The notes under the pieces: generated by a model
What the model was told of the DNA's origin: nothing
The model's input: only the letters and a program-made list of their open reading frames with translations
Databases searched by the model: none
Shown: positions 63,809 to 64,000 of the stretch, in pieces
Numbering within the stretch: the stretch's first letter is position 1
How the letters are laid out: each line of letters begins with the position of its first letter
Made by a program: the position numbers and the translations under genes
NCBI RefSeq assembly: GCF_900536025.1
Contig: NZ_UNOZ01000039.1
Coordinates: 124,001-188,000, forward strand
Source: Pseudomonas reidholzensis
GTDB taxonomy: Bacteria; Pseudomonadota; Gammaproteobacteria; Pseudomonadales; Pseudomonadaceae
Direction: 5' to 3'
DNA: 64,000 nt

Positions 63809-63893
63809 AGCTGCAAGCGGCAAGCGGCAAGGAAAAGCGGGTTCGGCGCAGGCCGTCTGTTTCTTGTCGCTTGCAGCTCAACGCTTGCAGCTG
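63809..63893. repeat. GCTGCAAGC-type inverted repeats between algH and tonB
   Basis: AGCTGCAAGCG (63809-63819) pairs with CGCTTGCAGCT at 63868-63878; a second copy of the right arm is at 63882-63892. It resembles sequences at 39821-39926 and 57690. It lies downstream of the tonB-like gene and upstream of algH. Confidence 0.65.
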
Positions 63894-63897
63894 CCCC

Positions 63898-64000
63898 TCA
63901 GTTGCTCGACAAGCGGTCGCCGCGGGCAAAGCGCCAGGTGCGGATGATCTCCAGCCGGTCGAACTCGGCCATGTCCCCGGTAAACGGTGCAAACGGCGCC
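63898..64000 (-). CDS. tonB: TonB-family energy transducer, C-terminal fragment
   Basis: Only the last 33 codons are inside the window; the gene enters from the right edge. They read APFAPFTGDMAEFDRLEIIR then TWRFARGDRLSSN and a stop. This is typical of the C-terminal beta-strand of Pseudomonas TonB3-like proteins next to algH, and a TonB gene is expected at this place. The function would be energising outer-membrane uptake or, for TonB3-type proteins, motility-linked roles. The family assignment relies on a short sequence plus gene order. Confidence 0.7.
   Translation of the reverse strand, partial: APFAPFTGDMAEFDRLEIIRTWRFARGDRLSSN

Overview
The window is a contiguous piece of a GC-rich gammaproteobacterial chromosome, almost certainly Pseudomonas and most likely the P. 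putida group. The evidence is a medium-chain-length PHA cluster (phaC1-phaZ-phaC2-phaD facing phaI-phaF), the five-step Pseudomonas histidine pathway with hutF, pyrR-pyrB followed by a metal-ligand-less pyrC', and many REP hairpins reading GCGGGTAAACCCGCTCC. Coding density is about 90% or more. I see no tRNA, rRNA, CRISPR array, transposase, integrase or phage gene.

Layout. 1-4.7 kb: end of an envC-like gene, gpmI, then rhodanese-like protein-grxC-secB, trmL and a small membrane protein followed by a 118-bp tandem repeat. 4.7-9.3 kb: nitrogen control (ntrC, ntrB, glnA), with a strong sigma-54 promoter and an NtrC site ahead of glnA. 9.4-17.8 kb: thiI, typA, a YkgJ cysteine-cluster protein, glgP, fbp and a DUF924 gene. 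17.8-20.8 kb: a PctA-like dCache chemoreceptor and two lipoprotein genes. 20.9-30.8 kb: histidine utilisation (hutF opposite hutC-hutD, hutU-hutH, a permease, hutI, hutG). 31-37 kb: pip-dtd and opgG-opgH. 37.2-39.8 kb: a polar amino-acid ABC transporter. 39.9-43.9 kb: two tandem chemoreceptors that look like the helical-bimodular (McpS/McpQ) type. 44-50.1 kb: a long minus-strand cluster ubiE-ubiJ-ubiB-hisI-hisE-tatA-tatB-tatC-rsmE. 50.2-57.7 kb: the PHA cluster and a DUF971 gene. 57.8-64 kb: hslVU, pyrR-pyrB-pyrC', ruvX, algH and the 3' end of a tonB gene.

How the genes connect. Histidine is imported and broken down to glutamate, formate and ammonia; glutamine synthetase under NtrBC assimilates that ammonia. 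FBPase and glycogen phosphorylase handle hexose phosphates. The PHA genes store and release carbon as granules. The transporter and chemoreceptors link nutrient sensing with uptake.

I looked for a previously undescribed system and found none. Everything is core or near-core Pseudomonas genome. The points worth a second look are small in scale: a start-codon palindrome shared by two divergent genes, a 118-bp tandem duplication that reaches into a gene's 3' end, matching candidate PhaD operators at both ends of the PHA cluster, several unexplained perfect palindromes, two proteins that have lost catalytic residues, and two kinds of intergenic repeat. Functions come from reading the translations and remembered family features; no database search was run.
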